A stretch of DNA of 64,000 nucleotides from Strongylocentrotus droebachiensis (taxonomy: Eukaryota > Echinodermata > Echinoidea > Camarodonta > Strongylocentrotidae): contig JAVYIG010001052.1 in assembly GCA_035222895.1 (NCBI GenBank), positions 331,371 through 395,370 of the forward strand, given 5' to 3'. Positions 26,310 to 59,450 of this stretch are shown here, piece after piece. The notes below the pieces were generated by a model. That model ran no database searches, was not told the origin of the DNA, and saw only the letters and a program-made list of their open reading frames with translations. How positions within the stretch are numbered: the first letter of the stretch is position 1; the number at the start of each line of letters is the position of its first letter. The translations under genes were made by a program, and so were the position numbers.

Positions 26310-26594
26310 CTAATAATATGTACCACTCATATAGCGCAATTCCTGTCTTAAGATACATCAGTGCGCTTACATAATTATATAATTATAACCCTAGCTTTAG
26401 CTCCGGCAGCCGTTGTCAGCACAAGTGCATTTCAAGGAATAATCTTACCGGGTACCCATTTACCTCACCTGGGTCGAGTGTGACAAACGTAGATTAATAT
26501 CTTGCCAGCGGATTTCAGTGCCGCAGCGGGACTCAAACCGCGGACCTTGTGATCCAGTCCCGTGACATTTCCACTGGACCACGACACCTCTATC
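26310..26594 (-). mobile_element. tRNA-derived SINE, minus orientation
   Basis: The minus strand begins with GTCGTGGTCCAGTGG (A box) and GGTTTGAGTCCC (B box), then AGGTAAATGGGTACCCGG shared with the other SINEs, and ends near an ATATGAGTGG region. Confidence 0.8.
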
Positions 26595-26811
26595 ACAAGT
26601 AGACACATTTTTCTGAGAAGCTTGTCTTGCTAATAATCTGATTCATTAACATATTCAAATTTTATGCATTCTTTTTTAACAAGGTTGTAGTTTATTCATC
26701 AATAACATGTTAATGGAATAACTCGTCACTAGGTCCCCAGGAAAGATAAATCTATAAATGTGATTACGTTAGTAAACCAGTCAATTCAAACCACTACCCA
26801 TAGTTATTAAG

Positions 26812-27006
26812 CAGGGGCGGATCTAGGGGGAGGGGGGGTTTGGCGGTTTAACCCCCCCCCCTTGGGCGGCCAAGTGAGAAAAAAAGGGAAAAAAAGTAAA
26901 ACAGTAAAACTGCGCAATTTTTGGAAAAGCCTGGATCCGCCGCTGGGCACTGGGTCAACCCCCCCCCCCCCCCCCCCCCCTTGGCAAAAAGCTAGATCCG
27001 CCCCTG
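26812..27006. mobile_element. MITE with CAGGGGCGGATCTAG ends, second copy
   Basis: A 195-bp element with the same ends as 1464-1718 and a TTAAG duplication (26807-26811, 27007-27011). It contains a long C run. Confidence 0.8.
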
Positions 27007-27736
27007 TTAAGAGCTTTGGTTCACGAAACTATATCCATTATCTTGATGTCACTTGTATTGTACGCTCTCCACAAGCAAGAAGCTAATTTTGAGGCACGTT
27101 TATTACCTTCTTTCACTTTTATTCATATACTTCCACTTATGTAACAGTATTCCTTTAAAAACATCAGAAGGCTTTTAAGGGCTATAATTCACTAATTTCA
27201 ACAGAGGGCAAACAGATTCCTGTAATGTAACGTATACCGTACTATAGAAGGTTAGAAAGTGCTTTTGATCATGGCACAATATCTGTTTACTTGTGGCTAT
27301 ACTTGTATACAATTCTGGTCCTCCTTCGTTTCACATATATCAGTCCCGGCCCCCCCCCCCCACTCCGTGTTATTTAGGGTACGCATAAGCGTGTTCCCAG
27401 CACCCCCCCCCCCTTTCAGCATAAGTCCGGTGTGTAAAGTCAATACGGACAGATCTTTTTCTTTGTTACGAGCCAGAGATTTTGGGAACACTAATTTCAA
27501 ATGTATCCTTTTTGCCGACTAGGCTAACCTCTGCATAAATGTTTGCTTTCTGCCATCCTCTCCCAGTAATCATTATGATAATTTTCTTCTAGTCATTTCC
27601 ATTCTTGTCATCGTACTCTTCCTCTTTCTTCCATCCTCGCCTATTTCCATCTTGTCATCTTCATCTTGTTCCCTCCATCCTCTCCCACTTCCCCGTCCTT
27701 CGTGATAACACCTGCATGGTCTAACAACATGTTCCT

Positions 27737-50423
<22,687 letters not shown>

Positions 50424-51282
50424 CGTCTCTTTGGTACCAGAAGACAAATTAATGCAATATAATGAGCTAAAATGTCTAACTTTGGGGATCAAAGAGCTAC
50501 TGATTACACGCACAACACATGCGGTGGCAAGCATAGTCTTTACACGAGATGTTTATAGCTATTAAAAAGAGGGTCTTTGGCCTTATCTTTTGATTATCAA
50601 ATATTTGTTTTTTCTTTGATCACTGCATAAACATTTGGTTTACATAGACCTATATAGAATTTCATGTCTTTTGATCATACATCATTTTAATTTTTTGTAG
50701 GGATGGAGTCATAGCATTCGATTCCAAATCGTCAGCACATATCGCTGTACATCGAAACTGATTTAAGACTAGCTCTTGCTCATGATCGACACGACACGGT
50801 AGCATATATGGCACGAGCTTTAGTGGAGTCATGAATATTCATTATTCCCTACGTCACAGACGTGCGGCGTGCGTACTCTGTCATATACACAATAATACAC
50901 GTACGAGTCATTCGTAAGTATACCTACATTGTACAAGTCATGTACTTTGCTGCGGAATGAAGAGAATCACTATTTAAAGGACAAATTACTCCATGAAGCC
51001 AAGTACGAACAGAGAATTGAAAGCAACTACACTCCCTAATCAAGCTATTTTTGTAATAACATATAGTTAATTTTTTCATAATAGTTTATTCGTTCAAGGC
51101 TACATACTTTTAAAGGAACTTTCAAAAGAAGATATTGTAGATAAATGAAAAAAAAGAAAACATGTGCACCCAGCAGTTCAATGCAGTTCCTATACCTACA
51201 TACCCACTACCAAATATTACTTGCATGTTGCTTAAATAGTTCGATAGTTGACGGCCACAGTATTAAGTAAAATAATAGGTGT
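50424..51282. other. Upstream region of NSUN2
   Basis: No exon was recognised. The NSUN2 promoter and 5' UTR should lie here. A TACGTCA motif occurs near 50849, of unknown relevance. Confidence 0.5.
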
Positions 51283-52158
51283 TTCATGTATTTTAATACT
51301 GGTAAGTTGCTCGATAACATGGTATGATTATGGTATGATTCGATATTTATCTCACTTAATGAAACCATGTAAAGGCTATATAGTCTCAAACACACCTACA
51401 CCATTAAACCGAGTGCCAACACCATTAAACCATGCCCCCAAATTATTTGATCTTCTTTTGGGTATCGAAATACCGAGGTTGGCCGGGTTTATTTAGGAAA
51501 ATGAAAATTGTAATACTATAATGTTCGAATACATCACTCAGTATATATGATTTGATCTGAGATATATCTCATTAATGAAACCATACTAAGGCTATAAAGT
51601 CTCAAACAAACCAACACCATTAAACCGAGTGCCAACACCATTAAACCATGCGCCAAATTTAGTAATCTTCTTTTGTGTATCGAAAGACCGAGGTTTCACT
51701 GGTTTATTTAGGGAATTGGAAATTTGATACTATAATGTTCGATTACATCACTCAGTATACGATTTGATCCGAGATATTTCTCATTAATGAAACCATACTA
51801 AGGCTATAAAGTCTCAAACAAACCAACACCATGAAACCGAGTGCCAACACCATTAAACCATGCGCCAAATTTAGTAATCTTATTTTGTGTATCGAAAAAC
51901 CGAGGTTTCCCGGGTTTATCTAGGAAAATGGAAACTTAATACTGGTAAGATGCTCGATAATATCACTTAGTCTCATTTCATTCGATATATATTTCATTAA
52001 TGAAACAATGCAAAGGCATTCTAGTCTCAAACGAACCGTCACCATTAAACCGAGTGCCAACCCATTAAACCATGCCCCAAATTTAGTAATCTTCTTTTGT
52101 GTGTCGAAAGACCGAGGTTTCCCGGGTATATTTAGGAAAATGAAATTTGTAATACTAT
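51283..52158. repeat. Satellite array, ~212-bp units (left part)
   Basis: About four units are seen. The marker CCGAGGTT falls at 51473, 51688, 51900 and 52112, giving periods of 215, 212 and 212 bp. Each unit contains a doubled ACCATTAAACC motif. The array continues at 60620 beyond the retrotransposon. Confidence 0.93.
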
Positions 52159-52583
52159 TGTAAGGACCCACACAAAACAAAAGTGGTCTTACATGTTTTA
52201 AGACTTGAGCTGCACTATCAGATTTTATTACAGCCCCAAAATGGCTGCCAAGATGGCTGACATGCAGTCCATCAAACAATAATACCCAATCACAAGATTG
52301 GACAATAAGTAGGAAACCAATAGAAAAGCTTGTTAAAGATAGAGTGCCATGTGCCATGTGTGCTGGGTTGAATAGCTAAGAGATAAGGAAGAGTGTGTGT
52401 GTGTGTGGTGCTATAGCAGGTAATGTGCATTAGGATGAATGAATAGGGACAGAACAATAGAAGCCAAGAGCAGGCAGACATGAGAGAATGAATGTAGGTC
52501 AGAAGTGCACTAAAGCATAACGGAGTGGAAAGCTAAATGTACAGTGTAAAATAAACAAGTATCAGTGAAATTAAAACCTTACA
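52159..52583 (-). repeat. 3' LTR
   Basis: This is the downstream LTR in the element's orientation, 425 bp and identical by eye to the 5' LTR. A minus-strand AATAAA (plus-strand TTTATT near 52221) could serve as polyadenylation signal; that role is inferred. Confidence 0.95.
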
Positions 52584-53916
52584 TAATATTCCATCTTCAC
52601 AGAAAAATGTCCTCATTTTAAAAGATACATCGTATTAACATGCATTTGTTTTTGAAAAAAAAAAAAAAAAATGAGTCACATAAAACTAGCTTGAAATACC
52701 TGATCAAATAAAATCATGTAGTTTTCCTTCTGTACAATTCCCTTTTTTTTTTGTTTAAGAAACAGCATCTATTCATATCAGGGAAGATTAAACCGTTTAA
52801 AATGAAAGGTCACATACATGTATAGAGCAAATACAAAAAAATTCATCAATAAACATCTTTCAAACAACTTCCCAACTTTGATGGGTTCAATCCTTTTTCA
52901 CCCTGAAAATCCTAGCTTGATGATATGTAGACATAAACACTAAATAATTTCCTTTCTCTTTTTTTTTCCAGTCATACATGTAAATGACAAAATCAAATAT
53001 TCCATACCCAATTTGGCAATTTTCAAAAATTACAACAACAAAAAAATGTACATGGCAATGTCTTCACCCAAATTTTTTTTTCACCGTTTTGCGAATTGCT
53101 GTTAAAAAATTCTTTTCAATTGAACAATGAAATACAATGTACACAGAGAATATGCATGCATTCTGACATAACTCTTTCAAAACTGTCTCAGATTTTAAGG
53201 AGACATTATACAAATACAGTGTCTATGGTCGATAAAATCTCGACTACAAATGATTAATGTAATGAAAAAACACATCTTATGAATTCATGAATCGAGAATC
53301 TGTTTTAAATCCAAATATCCGAAAACATTAATATAGGTCAAATGACTAAAAAAAATGTGCAGAAAACAATGTAAACATGTACCTTTAAGTTAAATAATCA
53401 CATCGACTTTTAGTTTTTTTGTTTTTGTTGACACATTTAGAAAGTCCTCTGTAAAATAATTCAGGTCAACCCTGTGACCAATACAATCTGAATCGTACAT
53501 TCCTTTCTTTTCTTTTTATCTTAAAATTCAGCACAATTGCAAAATGTGCAATCAAAATTTGACATTTGAGTCTTTTTTTTTTTAAATAAAAAATAGGAGC
53601 ATAAATGAGTTCACCCAATTGATGTGTAACTAACAAATTCGATGGAAAAACACACGACAAAATGTTTAAAAGTTTGTCTTCTTCTTTTTCCCCGTCTAAA
53701 CATTAAAAAAACTGACAATTTAATCCTATCTTTACTGACAAGCCCTACGAAAATATCATAAATCTTCCAAAACGTTCACAAATCAAGAATTACATCAATA
53801 ACATATTGCCACAAACAATGTGGCCATGGCGAAAGCATGATTTGACAGCGAAAAGTGAAAATCAGCAAGTCCTTCAATCATCTATCACTATTGCAAACAT
53901 TAGTTCTCAAAAGTCT
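52584..53916 (-). other. Long non-coding stretch between pol and 3' LTR
   Basis: About 1.33 kb of AT-rich sequence follows the pol stop before the 3' LTR. No convincing ORF is seen, and no strong polypurine tract was found directly at the LTR boundary (a weak purine run GAAGATGGAA lies near it). Confidence 0.6.
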
Positions 53917-56900
53917 TTACAGTTTGTAATCTTGAAACTTGGCGGGTACTTTAACCTGTCGACCAGATCTCGTACGTGCGGATGAGGACGGCTGAGGTTG
54001 GGGTTGGTCCGCGGATGAGGACGGCTGATGTTGGGGTTGGTCAGCGGATGAGGATGGCTGAGGTTGAGGTTGCTCAGCTGATGAGGATGGCTGAAGTTGG
54101 GATTGGTGAGTCGTCGACCTCAGTTGATATTGGGGTCTGAGTTGAAGTTGGCCAACCGGCGAGGACAGCTGATGTTGGGTTTGAGTAGTTGGCAGGGATG
54201 GCCTAGGTTGTTGCTGAAGTGGGGCTGAGTCAATTAGCCTGGATTGGTGGCTAGAATTAGTTGGCTGGTTTGATGCTTGTTGCCGAACAGACAAACTTGA
54301 CCGTGATGGTTGGTCATGGTCTGACTGTCGGTGATGGAGGATGCGTTCTGTTGAATTGGTTGGCTGGTTTGATGCTTGTTGCCGAACAGACAAACTAGAC
54401 CATAGTGGTTGGTCATGGTCTGACTGCTCGTGATGGAGGATGCGATCTGGTGGTAGAGATGACCACGTGATATAGGCTGGTCTATGGCTATTAGGTTGAT
54501 TTGACTGCACCTTTCTCCTAGTCTCGTCTTCTGCTGGGGGACCTGGTGGGTACTGTGTCGTTGTCCTCTCAGTCCCATGTATTGACGTAGGCTGTGGGGT
54601 TGGTGGGGATGGTGGAGTTGACATCACTTGTGGGGCTCTGGCTCGATGCGGTTTCAAACGATTATGATGGACCCGTCGCTTGAACTTTTCATCATGGACA
54701 TGAACTATGTCATAATTTAGTCCATCGTCTGATGAGGAAGATACTCTGAAAGGACCTTTCCAGTTCGGTTCAAGTTTGTTCCTAATGTTGGTTGGGTCAT
54801 GTAACCAAACAAAGTCACCTGTGTCGTACTTGGAAATACGTTTCTTCACATCGTACTGTCGTTTCTGTTGTTGCTGTTGCTGTCGTGTATTCTGTATGGT
54901 GTACTCCCATGCCTTTCTCAATCGCTCAGACAGGTTGGTTGTGTATTCGAGGAGTGTCTTGCCAGATGACGATGGAGGGGGAGTTGAACAGGTGATGTTC
55001 GCAGGTGTACGGGCTTCCCTGCCATGCATGATGTAGTATGGCGTCAAACCTGTTGAGGCATGAGTACTTGTGTTGTACGCTAACTGGACTTGATTGATGT
55101 GAGTGTCCCATTCTCCTCCTTGATGAGAAATGTACTTCGCAAGTTGATCTTTGATGGTGCGATTACATCGTTCGACTATGCCAGCTCCTTGGGGATGATA
55201 GGGTGTCGATCTAGACTTTTTGATGCCCAATTTGCCGCATAGTTCTTGCACTAATCTTGATTCGAACTGTCGACCTTGGTCGGTGTGCAAAGTCTCTGGA
55301 ATACCATGTTCTTTCACATATTCTTCAAACAGATGTTTGGCGATGGTTGGAGCAGTCTGATCTTTCATTGGGAAGATATTGACATATTTGCTGAAATGAT
55401 CAGTCACAACGAGTATATAGCGAAATCCTCGTCTTGAACTTGGAAGCTCAGCAATGTCGGCAAAGACCATCTCCAAAGGGCGAGTAGTGGTAATGGGACG
55501 TAAGGGTGCTTGATGCTTAGGGGTTGGTAACCGGAAGGACTCACAAGCTGTGCATGTGTTGCAGAAATCAGTGATTTCCTTCCTCATGAAGGGCCAATAG
55601 CACATTGACTCTGCTCTCTGTATTGTGCGATGAGCGCCGAAATGTCCGGATGATGGGTCACCGTGTAACTCTTGGAGTACCCTCGGAATGAGGGAGTTTG
55701 GTACGACAAGTTGGAATGAGAGATTACCAAGCTTGTCTTTCCTCTTCCTGTAGAGTATATCGTCTTGGAGGGTGAACTTGGGATACTGCCACAAGAGACG
55801 TCTAACCCGGGGGTTGTGTCTACGGATCTGTCGAATGGTTGGCCGCTCACCATTGTTAACGCATTCGATGACTGTACTGATGTCTTGATCTAGTTGCTGT
55901 TCATGTTGAACATCTACATCACTGTCAAGGATGACACCACGGTAAGGATGAAGGACGTTTGGTGCAGACTGCCTCGTTGCATCATTGGGAGTAGACGCGT
56001 TTGTTGATACTCGTGGTTTTGATGAACGAGTCTCGACTGCATTACACAGTGGATTGGTCACCATGTGCTTGAGTAGCTGATCCGTCAATCTTGGAGTGAC
56101 TTGGCTCTCTTGACTCGGGAGTCTAGATAATGCATCTGCATTTCTGTGTGATTGTCCTTTCTTGTGAATAAGGCTGAACGTGTAGGAATTAAGTTCCAAT
56201 ATCCATCGTGTTCTCTTCCCAGTTGCATCGTCTTGAATTGGGAACTTCCTGAGAGCCAAAAGAGGTTTGTGGTCTGTCAGGATAGTGAAGTGTTGGTGTC
56301 TCAGATAATGACGAAAATGGCGAACAGCTGTAACAATTGCCCAGAGCTCTCGATCATAGGTAGACCATTTCTTCTGCGTAGCGCTGAGAGTTTGGCTGAA
56401 GTAGGAGATTACACGTTCTTTACCATCTTGAGTCTGTGAGAGGACAGCACCAACTGCATGAAGGGATGCATCCGAAGATAGGATGAACTCCTTTTCAAAG
56501 TCTGGATAGGCGAGGAGAGGTGGATTGGTTAGAGCTTCTTTCAGATGTTGAAAAGCCTTTTCACACTCTGCTGTCCATACAAACTGTTGACCTTTTTGTG
56601 TAAGGGTCGACAAGGGAGTTGCAATCTTAGAGAAACTCGGCACAAAACGTCGGTAGAAAGATGCCAGGCCAAGGAAGGATCGGACATCAGTCGGTGTCCT
56701 CGGCTGAGGCCAGGACTTGACTTTCTCAACGTTGCTTGGGTCAGGTTTCACTCCTTCGGTGTTGATTATGTGGCCAAGGTACGTAACTTCTTTCTTGAAA
56801 AAACCACACTTTGAGGGTTTGAGTTTGAGTCCAGCGTCTCTGAATCGTTGCAATACTTCTTGGAGGTTCTTGCAATGATCATCGAAGTCCTTGCCCATGA

Positions 56901-58341
56901 CTATGCAGTCATCAAGGTATACAAGGCATGTAGACCAGTGGAGGCCATGTAGAACGGCTTCCATGAGGCGCTGAAATGTCATGGGAGCGTTGACCAGTCC
57001 GAATGGCATGACAGTGAACTGGTAAAGCCCTGTGCCTGTGGTAAAAGCAGTCTTCTCTGTATCTTGGGGATCGAGCTTGACCTGCCAATATCCACTTGAT
57101 AAGTCCATGACGCTGAAATATGCTGATGAAGAAAGGGAGTCAATTGAATCATCTTGACGTGGAATAGGGTGAGAATCTCGAACAGTTACTGCATTGAGTT
57201 TTCTGTAATCCACGCAAAATCGGTATGTATTGTCCTTCTTCTTTACCATGACGATTGGGCTCGCCCATGGGCTGAAGCTCTCTTCAATGATGCCTCTTTG
57301 CAGAAGTTCGTCCACTTGCTCCTGAATTTCCACTCTCATTGCTGGTGAAGTTCGATACGCCCTCTGCCGTATTGGAGTAGCTGTGGTGGTGTCAATGTGG
57401 TGATGAATAATGTCAGTCTGACCAATATCCTGAGACGTCGTGCTGAAAATATCACTGTAGGTCTGAAGAAGATGTTCAGCTTTCTCGTACTCTGTCCTCG
57501 TGAGTTCTGAAGAAGGGAGAACACCAGCAACTGGCGACTTGTCTGACACTTGTGGATCAGCGTCAGTAGTTACGCTCATGATCTTGTATTCCTCTTCGGT
57601 ATCCCCAGTAATGGAGAAGAATTGACCAAGGCAGGTGTCTGCAGGTAGATCGACTGCTTCGTCAGAGGGGTTAATGAGGCGTACTAGAATAAGACCATCT
57701 TGAGGCTTGAACAGAGATCTTGCACCGATAACAGGAATGTGAACTTGCAATGTTGGTTCAAAGTAGCCATCGTAGTCTCTTGGTACGATGTCGAACTGTG
57801 GCGACGACAATCTTCCCTGGACGTGAGTTTCGCAGCTTGGGGGAATCCGAGCTTGTCCAACAAGAGAAACTTTACATTTCAGCGGGGCTTGGTATTGCTG
57901 ACGATCGATGAAGGGAATAACGTTTCCAGGCATGTTGAACGATGTTGACGATATGCAGGCATTCTGGCTGTCAATAAAGTCCCATCCAAGGACAACTGAA
58001 TGAGTGATGTTGCGTGCAACAAAGAACTGGTGCTGTGTAGCCTTGTTCCCTAAGTGCAGAGATGGTACAATTGTTCCAATGTTGTCTACCAGCCCACCTG
58101 TGATAGTAGATGCCATGGATGTCAACTTTTCCAACGGGCTCCTTTGTGATGCTGGAATGGATGACAAAAATTTGGCACTCAACAGAGAGATGAATGATCC
58201 ACTATCTACGAGTGCCAATACATAGACATTGTCGATAACGATAGGGATGTAGGGTGATTTCTTTGGCGAAATGGGTGCTATTCGTATTGGGGCCTTGGTG
58301 TGTGTAGCTGATGAATGGCCCTCTTCCTCAACTACCAGAAG
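53917..58341 (-). CDS. pol: Retrotransposon Pol (protease-RT-RNase H-integrase), -1 frame relative to gag
   Basis: The open frame runs from 58374 to the stop at 53917 and overlaps the gag end. Its first ATG (58218) lies inside the protease, because the usual residues before the DSGS active site are encoded upstream. Expression as a gag-pol fusion is therefore likely, with pol reading from about 58341. Counted from that ATG (1433 residues): protease DSG at 5-7; RT with D372 and YLDD 434-437; RNase H D583, E624, D649; integrase zinc finger H852, H859, C886, C889; DDE core D921, D980, E1016 (a D-x35-E spacing); GPF module near 1153. The last ~230 residues are Gln/Ser/Pro-rich with internal repeats. 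No stop or frameshift interrupts the frame. Confidence 0.95.
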   Translation of the reverse strand, partial: LLVVEEEGHSSATHTKAPIRIAPISPKKSPYIPIVIDNVYVLALVDSGSFISLLSAKFLSSIPASQRSPLEKLTSMASTITGGLVDNIGTIVPSLHLGNKATQHQFFVARNITHSVVLGWDFIDSQNACISSTSFNMPGNVIPFIDRQQYQAPLKCKVSLVGQARIPPSCETHVQGRLSSPQFDIVPRDYDGYFEPTLQVHIPVIGARSLFKPQDGLILVRLINPSDEAVDLPADTCLGQFFSITGDTEEEYKIMSVTTDADPQVSDKSPVAGVLPSSELTRTEYEKAEHLLQTYSDIFSTTSQDIGQTDIIHHHIDTTTATPIRQRAYRTSPAMRVEIQEQVDELLQRGIIEESFSPWASPIVMVKKKDNTYRFCVDYRKLNAVTVRDSHPIPRQDDSIDSLSSSAYFSVMDLSSGYWQVKLDPQDTEKTAFTTGTGLYQFTVMPFGLVNAPMTFQRLMEAVLHGLHWSTCLVYLDDCIVMGKDFDDHCKNLQEVLQRFRDAGLKLKPSKCGFFKKEVTYLGHIINTEGVKPDPSNVEKVKSWPQPRTPTDVRSFLGLASFYRRFVPSFSKIATPLSTLTQKGQQFVWTAECEKAFQHLKEALTNPPLLAYPDFEKEFILSSDASLHAVGAVLSQTQDGKERVISYFSQTLSATQKKWSTYDRELWAIVTAVRHFRHYLRHQHFTILTDHKPLLALRKFPIQDDATGKRTRWILELNSYTFSLIHKKGQSHRNADALSRLPSQESQVTPRLTDQLLKHMVTNPLCNAVETRSSKPRVSTNASTPNDATRQSAPNVLHPYRGVILDSDVDVQHEQQLDQDISTVIECVNNGERPTIRQIRRHNPRVRRLLWQYPKFTLQDDILYRKRKDKLGNLSFQLVVPNSLIPRVLQELHGDPSSGHFGAHRTIQRAESMCYWPFMRKEITDFCNTCTACESFRLPTPKHQAPLRPITTTRPLEMVFADIAELPSSRRGFRYILVVTDHFSKYVNIFPMKDQTAPTIAKHLFEEYVKEHGIPETLHTDQGRQFESRLVQELCGKLGIKKSRSTPYHPQGAGIVERCNRTIKDQLAKYISHQGGEWDTHINQVQLAYNTSTHASTGLTPYYIMHGREARTPANITCSTPPPSSSGKTLLEYTTNLSERLRKAWEYTIQNTRQQQQQQKRQYDVKKRISKYDTGDFVWLHDPTNIRNKLEPNWKGPFRVSSSSDDGLNYDIVHVHDEKFKRRVHHNRLKPHRARAPQVMSTPPSPPTPQPTSIHGTERTTTQYPPGPPAEDETRRKVQSNQPNSHRPAYITWSSLPPDRILHHEQSDHDQPLWSSLSVRQQASNQPTNSTERILHHRQSDHDQPSRSSLSVRQQASNQPTNSSHQSRLIDSAPLQQQPRPSLPTTQTQHQLSSPVGQLQLRPQYQLRSTTHQSQLQPSSSAEQPQPQPSSSADQPQHQPSSSADQPQPQPSSSARTRSGRQVKVPAKFQDYKL

Positions 58342-59450
58342 TTTCCCTGCTGCTGGTTTCCCTGCTGCTGGTCTTCAAAACGAACTTGACGATAGGGAGC
58401 CTGTCTATGGGAGTCGACTTGATAACCTGCAGTGGAAGGATGCTGCTGATTTCTGCTGCCAGACGATTCATAGGGCCGTCTATAGGGCGAAGTCCTAGAT
58501 TGGTGCGCGTAGCTCCGATTAGGGCTTGGAGATGTGCGTCCCCCATATTGACCTGAATATCCGCGTCTTCCATATTCAGGAGATCTGTGTCTTGCATAGT
58601 CTGGAGATCTCTGTCTTGAATATTCTGGAGATCTGTGTCTCGCATAGTCTGGAGATCTCTGTCTTGAATATTCTGGAGATCTGTGTCTTTGGTAGTTACG
58701 GCTTGGTGATGGCGAACCATGACGTTCCAGGTTTCTTCCCTCATGGCCACGTCCTGAAGGGCTTCCACCACGTTGCTGAGATCTGCTAGGCCTTTCAACT
58801 GTCTCTAACTTTAAGGACATCCTGTCCAGCTTCTTTTCTAACTCGTTGAGTCTTGGCAGTAGCAGTCGTAAGACTGATGATTCTGCAGGCGTCTTGTCCT
58901 GGACCCGATCATCTACAGCTGCTACCACACCAAAATCATGTGCTTGGTGTGCTCTTTCAACACGTAGCGCAATCTTTAATGCCTCGTCGAAATCACAGCC
59001 TCCGAGCTCGTGAATCTTCACTTGAAGTGGTTTGTCTACCCCGGCAACAAATCGGCGATATCTCTCACCACCTTTTGCATTCTCATCATAAGACGGGAAA
59101 GCCTCTTCTACTAAGGAAGCAATGGCCGATGCAAATACTTCTAAAGGCTCACCTGGTTGGCGAGTTCGGGCAGTAATACAAGACTTGAATGTGTCAATAA
59201 ACTGTGTCCGGCCGAAAACCTGAGAGAGTTTCTCTTTCATCTTCTTGAAATCCTTCTTGTCCGAAGGAGACAAGCTCTCCCACACGATGAAGGCTGACCC
59301 TGCTAGTCTTGCCGGAAGGAGGAGGGTTAAGTTAACAGAAGTGTCCGAAAACACCTGTGCAGCAACTTCAAATCGACGTATCCATTGACGGAAGTCCTTG
59401 CCGTTCTCTCCCGTAAACACCTCTGGCAATTCCATGCGATAAGACGCCAT
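58332..59450 (-). CDS. gag: Retrotransposon Gag polyprotein with Arg/Ser-rich C-terminus
   Basis: The ORF is open from 59495, but the ATG at 59450 (protein beginning MASYRMELPEVF) is the more plausible start, giving 372 residues. The first ~200 residues look like a Ty3-type capsid: WIRRFE, the FIVWESL region, then LSQVFGRTQF and RQPGEPLEVFASAI. No CCHC zinc knuckle is present. Instead the C-terminal half holds tandem RHRSPEY / RQRSPDY units, further SP/RS dipeptides and finally QQQGN repeats. The frame ends TAG at 58332-58334, 6 nt after a GGGAAAC heptamer in the correct register for -1 frameshifting into pol. About 740 nt of leader separate it from the 5' LTR. Confidence 0.88.
   Translation of the reverse strand: MASYRMELPEVFTGENGKDFRQWIRRFEVAAQVFSDTSVNLTLLLPARLAGSAFIVWESLSPSDKKDFKKMKEKLSQVFGRTQFIDTFKSCITARTRQPGEPLEVFASAIASLVEEAFPSYDENAKGGERYRRFVAGVDKPLQVKIHELGGCDFDEALKIALRVERAHQAHDFGVVAAVDDRVQDKTPAESSVLRLLLPRLNELEKKLDRMSLKLETVERPSRSQQRGGSPSGRGHEGRNLERHGSPSPSRNYQRHRSPEYSRQRSPDYARHRSPEYSRQRSPDYARHRSPEYGRRGYSGQYGGRTSPSPNRSYAHQSRTSPYRRPYESSGSRNQQHPSTAGYQVDSHRQAPYRQVRFEDQQQGNQQQGNFW
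58341..58362 (-). promoter_or_regulatory. Candidate -1 ribosomal frameshift site, GGGAAAC present twice
   Basis: Heptamers at 58341-58347 and 58356-58362 both read G GGA AAC in the gag frame, the canonical X XXY YYZ pattern. A one-base slip at either places the ribosome in the pol frame, which is open from 58374. A 5-bp GC stem could form between 58317-58321 and 58290-58294, but its 19-nt spacer is long; other structures were not excluded. Confidence 0.7.

Larger units (their letters stand above)
20836..27736. other. Intergenic region
   Basis: The left ~1 kb is probably carrier 3' UTR. A strongly pyrimidine-rich stretch spans 22500-23060, followed by the diverged direct repeat, a short MITE, a SINE and a 5-bp-duplication MITE. 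No gene seen. Confidence 0.65.

Noticed and set aside
52290..52481. Small ORFs within the LTR (also at 60326-60517)
   Set aside because: The same ORF appears in both LTRs because they are identical, and it has no recognisable domain.
54776..55036. Plus-strand ORFs opposite pol
   Set aside because: Shadows of the long pol frame with no recognisable domain.
58328..58798. 156-residue minus-strand ORF overlapping gag
   Set aside because: An alternate frame over the repetitive Arg/Ser region; repeat DNA tends to stay open in several frames.
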